A stretch of 64,000 bases of DNA from an uncultured Sulfitobacter sp. Its GTDB lineage: Bacteria > Pseudomonadota > Alphaproteobacteria > Rhodobacterales > Rhodobacteraceae. The DNA lies in the NCBI GenBank assembly GCA_947502265.1, contig CANMZB010000018.1, forward strand, positions 1 through 64,000. The letters run 5' to 3'. This document shows positions 35,541 through 43,224 of the stretch, piece by piece. Position numbers and translations under genes: made by a program. Each line of letters opens with the position of its first letter. The first letter of the stretch is position 1. The notes beneath the pieces were generated by a model. It was not told where the DNA came from, did no database searches, and was given only the letters and a program-made list of their open reading frames with translations.

Positions 35541-36026
35541 TTATTCTTCGATGATATGCGTTTCCCTGAACCAATGCTCTTCGAGATTCGCGCCGCCGCC
35601 GATCCGGTCGATCACCGCAAACACCCCCGGTTCGGACAACGGCGTCAGAACGCCGTGCCATGTGCCGCGGTGAAAGTTGACGGCCTGCCCCGGCGCTGTC
35701 ACAAACGCGCGCGGGTTGGTCGGGATGCCATCCGCGTCGCCCGCAACCACAATCAAAAACGGTGCGGCAGACATCGGCACAAAGGCCTGACTGCCCTGCG
35801 GGTGCCGTTCGACCAGCTCAAGCGTCAGAGGCAACACCGCTTTTTCGCTTTTAAAGATGCTGATGCCCGCGCGGCCATCCGAAAAATCCAGGCGCGCCTT
35901 GTCATGATAGCGGCCACATCTGCCCTGATTGATCACTTTGTCCGGCGTACCGTTTGCCTCCATCAGATCGCCATAAGGCGCGAACGCCTCTGCGCTCAGC
36001 GGCTCGATCCTGATACGTTTGCTCAT
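35541..36026 (-). CDS. allA: Ureidoglycolate lyase
   Basis: Splits (S)-ureidoglycolate into glyoxylate and urea, the last ureide step. 161 aa, cupin-like AllA family. Seen: IRIEPLSAEAFAPYGDLMEA, GISIFKSEKAVLPLTLELVERHPQGSQAFVPMSAAPFLIVVAGD, NFHRGTWHGVLTPL and FAVIDRIGGGANLEEHWF. Start at 36026 overlaps the stop of the puuE-uraD gene (ATGA); an in-frame Met at 36080 would begin inside that gene. Its product glyoxylate is the substrate of the neighbouring bhc cycle. Confidence 0.93.
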   Translation of the reverse strand: MSKRIRIEPLSAEAFAPYGDLMEANGTPDKVINQGRCGRYHDKARLDFSDGRAGISIFKSEKAVLPLTLELVERHPQGSQAFVPMSAAPFLIVVAGDADGIPTNPRAFVTAPGQAVNFHRGTWHGVLTPLSEPGVFAVIDRIGGGANLEEHWFRETHIIEE

Positions 36027-37435
36027 GTCGAAAACTTCTCCACCAGACGCAGCTGCGCAATCCGCTCGACCTGCTTGCAAGCCTCGGCAAACTCGACATC
36101 GCGGTCCTGATCAATGCGCCGCGCGAACGCTTCCATGATCGAGGCCTTGGTATTGTCGCGCACGGCAATGATGAACGGAAAACCGAATTTGGCCGTGTAG
36201 GCGTTATTCAGATCAACAAACGTCTGGCGCTCCGCGTCCGTCAATGCATCCAACCCGACCGAGGCCTGCTCGGCGGTGGAGTCCGCCGTCAACCGTTTCG
36301 CCGCCGCCAGCTTCCCCGCCAGATCGGGGTGCGCGTTCAGCACCGCCAACCGCTTGTCCTCATCTGCGGCGCGAAACGCACGCGCCATCAACTGATGCAC
36401 CCCTTGGGCCGTGTCATGTGTCGGGCCACCCTCCAGATCACAGGCAACCTCGGCAACCCATGCGCTATGTTCGAAAATACCGCCAAATTCGGTCACAAAG
36501 GTATCGCGGTCCATGCGGGACGGACGGATTCGCGTCATAGGGGGATGCTCTTTGGTCCAGTGTTGCGCAATCTCAAGGCGGGTGGCAAACCACACATCCT
36601 CGTGCGATTTGAAATACTCGATCGCGCGGCGCAGGGCGGCGGCGCGGCCCGGACGCCCGATCAAACGGCAATGCAGACCAATCGACAGGATCTTGGGCGC
36701 GCCCGCCGCCCCCTCTTCGTACAGGACATCGAAACTGTCCTTCAGGTAGCTTTCAAACTGCTCACCCGTGGTAAACCCCGCCTGAATGGCAAAGCGCATG
36801 TCGTTGCAATCCATCGTATACGGCACAATCAACTGGTCGTGCCCGTCGAAATCCATCCAGTACGGCAGATCATCCGCATAGCTGTCCGCGACATAGGCGA
36901 ATTGCCCCGTCTGTGCGGCCAGCCGCACGGTGTTGTTCGAACAGCGCCCGGTGTACCAGCCGCGCGGCGGCGTGCCGGTAACGTCCGTATGCAAACGAAT
37001 GGCCTGCGCAATCTGCGCGCGCTCTTCGTCTTCGGACATGTCTTTGTGTTCGACCCACTTCAACCCGTGGCTGGCGATTTCCCAACCCGAGGCAATCATC
37101 GCCGCGACCTGCTCAGGCGCGCGCGCCAATGCCGTTGCAACGCCGTAAACCGTCACCGGCAGATCACCCAACATCCGGTGAACGCGCCAAAATCCCGCGC
37201 GCGCGCCGTATTCATAGATCGTTTCCATGTTCCAGTGACGCTGCCCCGGCCATGGGGCCGCGCCGGTTATTTCCGACAGAAACGCCTCCGATGCCGCATC
37301 CCCGTGCAGGATGTTATTCTCGCCGCCCTCTTCGTAATTAAGGACGATCTGGACCGCAATTTTTGCCCCGTTCGGCCAGTTGGCCACCGGTGGATTGGCC
37401 CCATAACCCGTCATGTCGCGTGGATATCTCTGCAC
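36023..37435 (-). CDS. puuE: Bifunctional allantoinase (PuuE) / OHCU decarboxylase (UraD)
   Basis: 470 aa fusion. Residues 1 to about 305 are a metal-independent PuuE allantoinase of the polysaccharide-deacetylase fold (RYPRDMTGYGANPPVANWPNGAKIAVQIVLNYEEGGENNILHGD; HGLKWVEHKDMSEDEE; GWYTGRCSNNTVRL), opening allantoin to allantoate. Residues about 310-470 are OHCU decarboxylase (FVTEFGGIFEHSAWVAE; VLNAHPDLAGKL with the catalytic His; FGFPFIIAVRDNTKASIM), giving S-allantoin. Start chosen as GTG at 37435, preceded by AGGAGGG at 7 bases; a later ATG would drop the conserved RYPRD. Confidence 0.93.
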   Translation of the reverse strand: MQRYPRDMTGYGANPPVANWPNGAKIAVQIVLNYEEGGENNILHGDAASEAFLSEITGAAPWPGQRHWNMETIYEYGARAGFWRVHRMLGDLPVTVYGVATALARAPEQVAAMIASGWEIASHGLKWVEHKDMSEDEERAQIAQAIRLHTDVTGTPPRGWYTGRCSNNTVRLAAQTGQFAYVADSYADDLPYWMDFDGHDQLIVPYTMDCNDMRFAIQAGFTTGEQFESYLKDSFDVLYEEGAAGAPKILSIGLHCRLIGRPGRAAALRRAIEYFKSHEDVWFATRLEIAQHWTKEHPPMTRIRPSRMDRDTFVTEFGGIFEHSAWVAEVACDLEGGPTHDTAQGVHQLMARAFRAADEDKRLAVLNAHPDLAGKLAAAKRLTADSTAEQASVGLDALTDAERQTFVDLNNAYTAKFGFPFIIAVRDNTKASIMEAFARRIDQDRDVEFAEACKQVERIAQLRLVEKFST

Positions 37436-37468
37436 TTCTGGCCCTCCTGTGTCGGATAGTTGTATTTC

Positions 37469-37487
37469 AAAACAATGATATTGTTTT
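37469..37487. promoter_or_regulatory. Palindrome in the puuE-uraH divergent promoter region
   Basis: AAAACAAT (37469-37476) and ATTGTTTT (37480-37487) around GAT: perfect 8-bp arms, 34 bases before the puuE GTG. Candidate operator for a purine-responsive regulator such as the neighbouring LysR protein. Confidence 0.5.
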
Positions 37488-37525
37488 TCAAAAAAAACAC
37501 GAAGGAGCCTTCGGGCCGCTGTGCT

Positions 37526-37555
37526 TTGCTGCATTATCATGTTTCTGACTATAAG
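37526..37555 (+). promoter_or_regulatory. Predicted uraH promoter
   Basis: TTGCTG (37526-37531), 18-base spacer, TATAAG (37550-37555), 24 bases before the uraH ATG, which has AGGAGAG at the right distance. Pattern match only. Confidence 0.4.
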
Positions 37556-37578
37556 ATCATAGCCATCAGGAGAGTGTA

Positions 37579-37932
37579 ATGACCGGATATCTGACAACAC
37601 ATGTATTGGACACGGCCCGCGGCTGTCCCGCCCAAGGTCTCGAAATCACGCTTTTCAGGATCGACGGTGACACCCGCACGCACCTTAAATCCCTTGTAAC
37701 AAACGAGGACGGGCGCACCGACGAACAAATCCTGCCTGCCGATCAATTCGAAACCGGCGTTTACGAGCTGGTGTTCCACGCTGGTGCCTATCTCGATTCC
37801 ATTGGCACGCCCGACGAAAGCCCCCGCTTTCTCGATGTGATCCCGCTGCGCTTTGGCATGTCGGAGGCGTCGCATTATCATGTGCCCCTCCTGCTGTCCC
37901 CGTTCGGCTATTCTACCTATCGCGGAAGCTGA
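37579..37932 (+). CDS. uraH: 5-Hydroxyisourate hydrolase (transthyretin-like)
   Basis: Hydrolyses 5-hydroxyisourate to OHCU, between urate oxidase and the UraD domain. 117 aa. Family hallmarks: N-terminal [22 protein letters not shown] (active-site His), an internal [20 protein letters not shown], and the C-terminal tetrapeptide YRGS. No signal peptide, so cytosolic. Its last 16 bases overlap the 3' end of the convergent LysR gene. Confidence 0.95.
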   Translation: MTGYLTTHVLDTARGCPAQGLEITLFRIDGDTRTHLKSLVTNEDGRTDEQILPADQFETGVYELVFHAGAYLDSIGTPDESPRFLDVIPLRFGMSEASHYHVPLLLSPFGYSTYRGS

Positions 37933-38849
37933 GCCTGAAGCGCGCTGTCACGTACCGTTTCGGTGATCCGCGCGATCACATATTCCATGAACAGGCGTGT
38001 TTTGGGGTCTTGCCGTCGGCGATGGGTGAACAGACAGGCCATTTGAATCGGCTCGGGTGGCGTTTGCACCGCCACCTGCACCAAACGGCCCGCCTTGACG
38101 TGATCGGCCACCTCGAAAACCGGTTTCATCGCAATGCCGTTTCCCGCCAGCGCCCAATCCGTCAGCACATCCCCGTCATCGGATTCATACCGCCCCGTCA
38201 CGCGAAACCGCTTTGGCCCCTCGGGAGTTTGCAGCCGCCATTGAAATTCCGTCGCGCCGGGAAATCGCAAGTTCAGGCATTCGTGCTCCCCCGACAACAA
38301 CGCATCCCCGGTCGCCGGATTGCCGTACGTCGCGACATAACCAGGGCTTGCACACAAAATCCGTTCAACATCCGCAATCTTGCGAATCCGCAGGTTACTA
38401 TCCTCCGGCTGACCAAGAAAAAACGCGAGATCAAGCCCCTCTGTCGTCAGATCCACCTTACGGTCGGTCAGACGCAGCCTGATCTTGACCTCCGGATATT
38501 GCGTCAAAAACCCCGGCACCAAAGGCGCAATCAATCGCCTCCCCACCCCCAGCGGTGCCGCGACATACAGCGCCCCCTTGGGGTTGTCGGTGATGTTGAC
38601 CACCTTCGCCTCTGCCATCTCGACCGCCTCAAGGATCTCGCTCGCCCCGCCGTAAAACGCCTTGCCCTGCTCTGTCGGGGTCAGGCTGCGGGTGGTGCGC
38701 TGGAACAGACGCACGCTCAGATGCTCCTCCAATTGCGAAATCCGCGACGATGTGACAGCAGGCGAAATACGCAAATCGCGCCCCGCAGCAGACATACTGC
38801 CAAGCTCATAGACACGGACGAAGGTGCGGATATTATCAAGATAAGACAT
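37917..38849 (-). CDS. LysR-family transcriptional regulator
   Basis: 310 aa. N-terminal winged helix ([66 protein letters not shown]) and a periplasmic-binding-like effector domain. The domain belongs to the CrgA/AaeR-like branch. It is divergent from puuD and convergent with uraH, so it probably controls urate degradation with a purine intermediate as effector (inference). Start at 38849 gives the normal LysR N-terminus; an in-frame Met at 38900 lies in the promoter region. Confidence 0.87.
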   Translation of the reverse strand: MSYLDNIRTFVRVYELGSMSAAGRDLRISPAVTSSRISQLEEHLSVRLFQRTTRSLTPTEQGKAFYGGASEILEAVEMAEAKVVNITDNPKGALYVAAPLGVGRRLIAPLVPGFLTQYPEVKIRLRLTDRKVDLTTEGLDLAFFLGQPEDSNLRIRKIADVERILCASPGYVATYGNPATGDALLSGEHECLNLRFPGATEFQWRLQTPEGPKRFRVTGRYESDDGDVLTDWALAGNGIAMKPVFEVADHVKAGRLVQVAVQTPPEPIQMACLFTHRRRQDPKTRLFMEYVIARITETVRDSALQAQLPR

Positions 38850-38980
38850 TGTTCGGATATTTTTGATGCTGTTTGATGTTTTGCAGCGATACCAGAACAA
38901 TGACCCTTCGCCTAGTCTACGCTAAAGCCAGACTGCTCTGATACCGGTCTGGCCCAAGACACGAACCCCGGGAGGTTGCC

Positions 38981-40222
38981 ATGTACGACTTAGCCATCAT
39001 TTGGGACTGGATCGCGTTTGCGGTCCGGTGGCTCCACGTCATTACCGCAATGGCGTGGATCGGCGCGTCGTTCTTTTTCATCGCTCTCGATCTGGGTTTG
39101 CGCAAAGCGCCCAATATGCCTGCGGGTGCTTCGGGCGAGGAATGGCAGGTCCACGGCGGCGGGTTTTATCACATCCAAAAATATCTGGTCGCCCCCGAAA
39201 ACATGCCCGAACACCTGATCTGGCACAAATGGCAAAGCTATATCACATGGGTTTCGGGCGCTGCCCTTTTGATGATTGTTTACTGGGTTGGCGGTGAGTT
39301 GTTCCTTCTCGACCCGACCAAGGCCGATCTGTCGCTGTGGCAGGGCATCCTGATTTCGGGGGGGTCGCTGACCATCGGCTGGCTGGCCTATGACTTCATG
39401 TGCAAATCCAAACTGGGCGAACACGCCACCCTTTTGATGCTGCTGCTCTTTGTGATTCTCGTGATCATGGCGTGGGGCTATGATCAAATCTTCACAGGCC
39501 GCGCCGCGCTGCTGCATCTGGGGGCATTCACCGCCTCGATCATGACGGGCAACGTGTTTTTCCAGATCATGCCGAACCAGCGTATCGTCGTGGACGACCT
39601 TAAAGCGGGCCGCAAACCCGACGCCAAATACGGCAAGATCGCCAAACTGCGCTCCACCCATAACAACTATCTGACGCTGCCGGTTGTGTTCCTGATGCTC
39701 TCCAACCACTATCCGCTGGCGTTCGGCACCGAATACAGCTGGATCATCGCCAGCCTGATTTTCCTGACCGGCGTCACAATCCGGCATTATTTCAACACCA
39801 TGCACGCCACCGGCAAAGGTCCGCATTGGACATGGGGCGTGACGGTCATCCTTATGATCGTCATCGCGTGGCTGTCCACCATCCCCGGACAGGACACCTA
39901 TGAAGAAGCAGAGGCGCGCGCCCTCACCCCTCACGAGCAGCAATACGCATCGGCGGCGGGGTTTGAAGACGCCTATGATATCGTGCTTGGCAACTGCTCG
40001 ATGTGCCACGCGCGCGAACCTGCGTGGGACGGCATCCGGTGGGCGCCCAAAGGCGTTGTCCTTGAAACCCAAAGCGATGTTGCGCGCTACGCGGATCAGA
40101 TTCTGTTGCATGCGGGGCTGAGCAATGCGATGCCGCCGCCAAACGCCATCGCCACGATGACACCTGAAAACCGGGGCAAGATCGTCACATGGGTCCGCAA
40201 CGCGCGGGCAAACGGAACCTGA
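38981..40222 (+). CDS. puuD: Membrane-bound urate oxidase PuuD with cytochrome c domain
   Basis: 413 aa. Oxidises urate to 5-hydroxyisourate and passes electrons to the respiratory chain instead of making H2O2. The N-terminal DUF989 part has about eight hydrophobic helices (start IIWDWIAFAVRWLHVITAMAWIGASFFFIALDLGL, with membrane His residues), and the C-terminal part (about 325-413) is a periplasmic cytochrome c with heme motif C339-S-M-C342-H343. Start has GGGAGG 6 bases upstream. First gene of a plus-strand run with aspartate dehydrogenase and a PhyH protein. Confidence 0.93.
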   Translation: MYDLAIIWDWIAFAVRWLHVITAMAWIGASFFFIALDLGLRKAPNMPAGASGEEWQVHGGGFYHIQKYLVAPENMPEHLIWHKWQSYITWVSGAALLMIVYWVGGELFLLDPTKADLSLWQGILISGGSLTIGWLAYDFMCKSKLGEHATLLMLLLFVILVIMAWGYDQIFTGRAALLHLGAFTASIMTGNVFFQIMPNQRIVVDDLKAGRKPDAKYGKIAKLRSTHNNYLTLPVVFLMLSNHYPLAFGTEYSWIIASLIFLTGVTIRHYFNTMHATGKGPHWTWGVTVILMIVIAWLSTIPGQDTYEEAEARALTPHEQQYASAAGFEDAYDIVLGNCSMCHAREPAWDGIRWAPKGVVLETQSDVARYADQILLHAGLSNAMPPPNAIATMTPENRGKIVTWVRNARANGT

Positions 40223-40244
40223 GTCCAACGCAAAGGGGCAGACA

Positions 40245-41030
40245 ATGCATCTGGGTCTGATCGGATACGGCAGCATCGCGCAGTCCTTGATTGCCCTGCT
40301 GCCTGACACGCGCGTCCGCCGCGTGACGGTGTTGGTCCGCACGCCCGCCGTCGCACCCGTCCAAACGCCCGAAATCACCTTTGTCACCTCCCTCGATGCC
40401 CTGCTCGCGGCGCAGCCCTCCCTTGTGGTCGAATGTGCCGGTCACGGCGCGGTTGCCGATCACGCCAATGATATTCTCGGCGCCGGAACCGATCTGCTTG
40501 TTGCCTCCCTTGGTGCATTTGCCGATGCCGCGTTGCATACGCGTGTTTTGCAAACCTGCGCCAAAACCGGTGCGCGGCTGATCCTACCCACCGGTGCGAT
40601 TGGCGGGTTGGACCTGCTGCGCGTTCTGTCCGCCAACGGCGATGTCCACGTCACCTATCGCGGGATCAAACCGCCAGCAGCCTGGAGAGGCTCCCCCGCC
40701 GATACGCTTGTCGATCTGGACCATCTGCAATCGCGCACCGCCTTCTTCAAAGGGAGCGGTCGCGCCGCCGCCGCCCAATTTCCCAAAAACGCCAATGTTG
40801 TTGCCGCGCTGGCCCTTGCCGGTGCCGGTTTTGACACCATGAAGGTGGCGCTCATCGCTGATCCTGCCGCGCGGGCCAACACGCATTCCTTTGCAGTAAC
40901 ATCCCCCCTATGCTCCTATAAAACCGAGATCGAAAACGCCGCCACCTCCGGCAATGCGCGCACCTCGAAGACCACCGTGCTCAGCATCCTGCACGAGGTA
41001 TTACACCACAACCCGTTAACAAATCCCTGA
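40245..41030 (+). CDS. L-Aspartate dehydrogenase (NadX/AspDH family)
   Basis: 261 aa, NAD(P)-linked oxidoreductase that interconverts aspartate with oxaloacetate and ammonia (or feeds iminoaspartate to NAD synthesis). Rossmann HLGLIGYGSIAQSLI, VVECAGHGAVADHA, LILPTGAIGGLDLLRVL, TYRGIKPPAAWRGSPAD, FPKNANVVAALALAGAGFDTMKVALIADP and NTHSFAV with the conserved His. Sits 22 bases after puuD. Next to a beta-hydroxyaspartate cycle it could drain or refill aspartate and balance purine-derived ammonia. Name-level function is well supported; physiological direction is inference. Confidence 0.85.
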   Translation: MHLGLIGYGSIAQSLIALLPDTRVRRVTVLVRTPAVAPVQTPEITFVTSLDALLAAQPSLVVECAGHGAVADHANDILGAGTDLLVASLGAFADAALHTRVLQTCAKTGARLILPTGAIGGLDLLRVLSANGDVHVTYRGIKPPAAWRGSPADTLVDLDHLQSRTAFFKGSGRAAAAQFPKNANVVAALALAGAGFDTMKVALIADPAARANTHSFAVTSPLCSYKTEIENAATSGNARTSKTTVLSILHEVLHHNPLTNP

Positions 41031-41042
41031 TCGGACTCTCAC

Positions 41043-41846
41043 ATGACACATCCCCTCCTGACCCAAAAACACATCGACGATTACCAAAAAGACGGCGTTG
41101 TCCTTGTCAAAGGTCTGTTCAAAGATCAGGTCGAGCAACTGCGCGCCGGTATCGAACGCAACATGGCCGAGCCGGGGCCATACGCCGCCGAAAACCTGAA
41201 ACAGGGTGAAGGCGGGCGGTTCTTTGACGACTATTGCAACTGGACCCGCATCCCCGAATTCAACGAGGCGATCAAAGCCTCTCCCGCCGCCGCCGTTGCG
41301 GCCGATTTGATGCGCTCCAAAACCGTTCAGATGTTCCACGATCATGTGCTGGTCAAGGAACCCGGCACCTCCAAGCCGACCCCGTGGCATCAGGACGGCC
41401 CGTATTACTTCGTCGAAGGCCAGCAAACCGTCAGCTTCTGGTCGCCGCTTGATCCGGTCACAAATGCGTCTCTACGCTGCGTTGCAGGCTCGCATAAATG
41501 GGAAAAGCCGGTGCTGCCGACACGCTGGTTGGCCGAAACCAGCTTTTACCCCAACGAGGATGATTTCATGCAGGTGCCGGACCCCGACGCCGAAGGCATG
41601 GAAGTGCGCGAATGGGAGATGGAGCCCGGCGATGCCGTCGCGTTCAATTACATGACCCTGCACGGCGCGCGCGGCAACGACAGCACCTCGCGCCGCCGTG
41701 CGTTTTCGTTGCGCCTTGTGGGGGATGATGCCCGCTATATCGAACGCCCCGGCCCGACATCACCCCCCTTTCCCGGTCACGAAATGCAAACCGGCCAACG
41801 CCTGCGCACCGACTGGTTTCCAATGCTGTTGGGCGACGCCGAATAG
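41043..41846 (+). CDS. Phytanoyl-CoA dioxygenase (PhyH) family Fe(II)/2-oxoglutarate oxygenase
   Basis: 267 aa, double-stranded beta-helix oxygenase. Metal facial triad H-x-D in TPWHQDGPYYF and the distal His in YMTLHGARGN, followed by the 2-oxoglutarate Arg region RRRAFSLRLVGDDARY. Members hydroxylate small acids, amines or lipids; this one lacks the EctD signature, so ectoine hydroxylase is unlikely. Twelve bases after the aspartate dehydrogenase gene, hence in the puuD operon. A substrate related to aspartate, ureides or methylated purines would fit the context but is a guess. Confidence 0.82.
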   Translation: MTHPLLTQKHIDDYQKDGVVLVKGLFKDQVEQLRAGIERNMAEPGPYAAENLKQGEGGRFFDDYCNWTRIPEFNEAIKASPAAAVAADLMRSKTVQMFHDHVLVKEPGTSKPTPWHQDGPYYFVEGQQTVSFWSPLDPVTNASLRCVAGSHKWEKPVLPTRWLAETSFYPNEDDFMQVPDPDAEGMEVREWEMEPGDAVAFNYMTLHGARGNDSTSRRRAFSLRLVGDDARYIERPGPTSPPFPGHEMQTGQRLRTDWFPMLLGDAE

Positions 41847-41876
41847 ACGCAGTTAACCGCCAAAAAACGCCCCGCC

Positions 41877-41908
41877 GGTGCGGCCCCTGTGGATAAACGG
41901 GCCGCACC
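41877..41908. repeat. 10-bp hairpin carrying a consensus DnaA box in its loop
   Basis: GGTGCGGCCC (41877-41886) and GGGCCGCACC (41899-41908) form a perfect stem; the 12-base loop contains TGTGGATAA (41888-41896), the exact complement of the DnaA box TTATCCACA. It lies between the PhyH gene and repA and may also act as terminator for the former. The remaining bases to 42039 show only the small palindrome CGCTAGCG (41974-41981). Confidence 0.6.
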
Positions 41909-42039
41909 CCCTGCCTTTGACAGGAATCAGTTGCCAAACAGATCGCTTCTCGGCTAAGAAACGATATTAACGGCGCTAGCGGAATAAAGCGTTACTCAAA
42001 GAAGGCCGCAGAGCCTTTGAGAACAGGCGGTACAGGACC

Positions 42040-43224
42040 ATGACGGATCGGCTTGAGCAGTTCGATATAAATAAGCGTATCCGCGAAAACGCGGAAGACC
42101 TTGCCGCGGCCCTTGATCGCCACATGCTCAAGGTGTTTGCCCCCGATGCCCGCAAAGAGCTGCGCCGCTTCTCCGCTGGCGAGACGGCCCAGATGCTTGG
42201 CATTTCGACCAGCTTTCTGCGCAAACTCCATTTTGACGGTAAAATCCCCGATGTAGAGTCTACTTCCGGCGGTCGCCGTCTCTATGACGCAGAGACATTG
42301 CTGACCATTCGCAAGACCCTCGAAACCACGGCAAAGACGCCGGGCACCTACATGCGCGGACGCCGCGCGGGCGACAAGGTACAGGTGCTGTCCTTTCTCA
42401 ACTTCAAAGGCGGCTCCGGCAAAACCACCAGCGCGATCCACACCGCACAGCGGCTGGCCCTGAAAGGCCTGCGTGTGCTGGCGGTGGATGTGGACCCCCA
42501 AGCGTCTCTAACCACCCTGTTCGGCTATCGTCCCGAGGTGGATTTCCTAAACTCCGGCACCATCTATGACGCCATCCGCTATGACGATCCCCTGCCCTTT
42601 TCGCAGATCATCCAAAAGACCTACTTCACCGGCATTGATCTGGCCCCCGGCGGGTTGTTTTTGCAAGAATTCGAACACGAAACCCCGCAGGCCCTGCGTG
42701 CCAATATCCAGCCCGCGTTCTACGCGCGCATGGCCGCCGCCCTGCAAGAGGTCGAAGACCAATACGACGTCATCATCTTCGACTGCCCGCCGCAACTGGG
42801 GTATCTGACAATGTCGGCGCTCTGTGCCTCGACCGGTGTTCTGATCACCATCGTGCCCAACATGCTCGACGTCGCCTCGATGTCGCAGTTCCTGCAAATG
42901 AGCGCGGACCTGCTTGATGTCGTCTCTGACGCGGGCGCGAACATGACCTTCGATTTCATGCGTTTTCTGATTAACCGGTACGAGCCGAACGACGGGCCGC
43001 AACAACAGGTGGTCGCCTTCCTGCGCCAGCTTTTCGGAGACGAGGTAATGGTCGCCCCGATGCTAAAATCCACCGCCATCAGCGACGCGGGTCTGACCCA
43101 ACAAACGATCTACGAAGTCGAGCGTAGCGCGTTTCACCGCAACACCTACGACCGTGCGCTCGATTCACTCAATCTTGTCAACGACGAGGTTGAAACACTG
43201 TTGCAACAGGCATGGGGGCGATAG
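42040..43224 (+). CDS. repA: Plasmid partition ATPase RepA (ParA-like) of repABC
   Basis: 394 aa. N-terminal MerR-like helix-turn-helix (FSAGETAQMLGISTSFLRKLHFDGKIPDVESTSGGRRLYDAETLLTIRKTLE) followed by the deviant Walker A ATPase (FNFKGGSGKTTSAIHTAQRLA, VDVDPQASLTTLFGYRPEVD, IIFDCPPQLGYLTMSAL). Segregates the plasmid with RepB and represses the repABC promoter. Directly abuts repB (stop at 43222-43224, next ATG at 43225). Confidence 0.95.
   Translation: MTDRLEQFDINKRIRENAEDLAAALDRHMLKVFAPDARKELRRFSAGETAQMLGISTSFLRKLHFDGKIPDVESTSGGRRLYDAETLLTIRKTLETTAKTPGTYMRGRRAGDKVQVLSFLNFKGGSGKTTSAIHTAQRLALKGLRVLAVDVDPQASLTTLFGYRPEVDFLNSGTIYDAIRYDDPLPFSQIIQKTYFTGIDLAPGGLFLQEFEHETPQALRANIQPAFYARMAAALQEVEDQYDVIIFDCPPQLGYLTMSALCASTGVLITIVPNMLDVASMSQFLQMSADLLDVVSDAGANMTFDFMRFLINRYEPNDGPQQQVVAFLRQLFGDEVMVAPMLKSTAISDAGLTQQTIYEVERSAFHRNTYDRALDSLNLVNDEVETLLQQAWGR

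Noticed and set aside
41043..41846. Ectoine hydroxylase (EctD) as identity of the PhyH protein
   Set aside because: The conserved EctD signature around the metal site is absent and no ectoine genes are nearby.
41974..41981. CGCTAGCG palindrome upstream of repA as a parS site
   Set aside because: Symmetry does not extend beyond 8 bases and it lacks the GTT...AAC frame usual for RepB sites.
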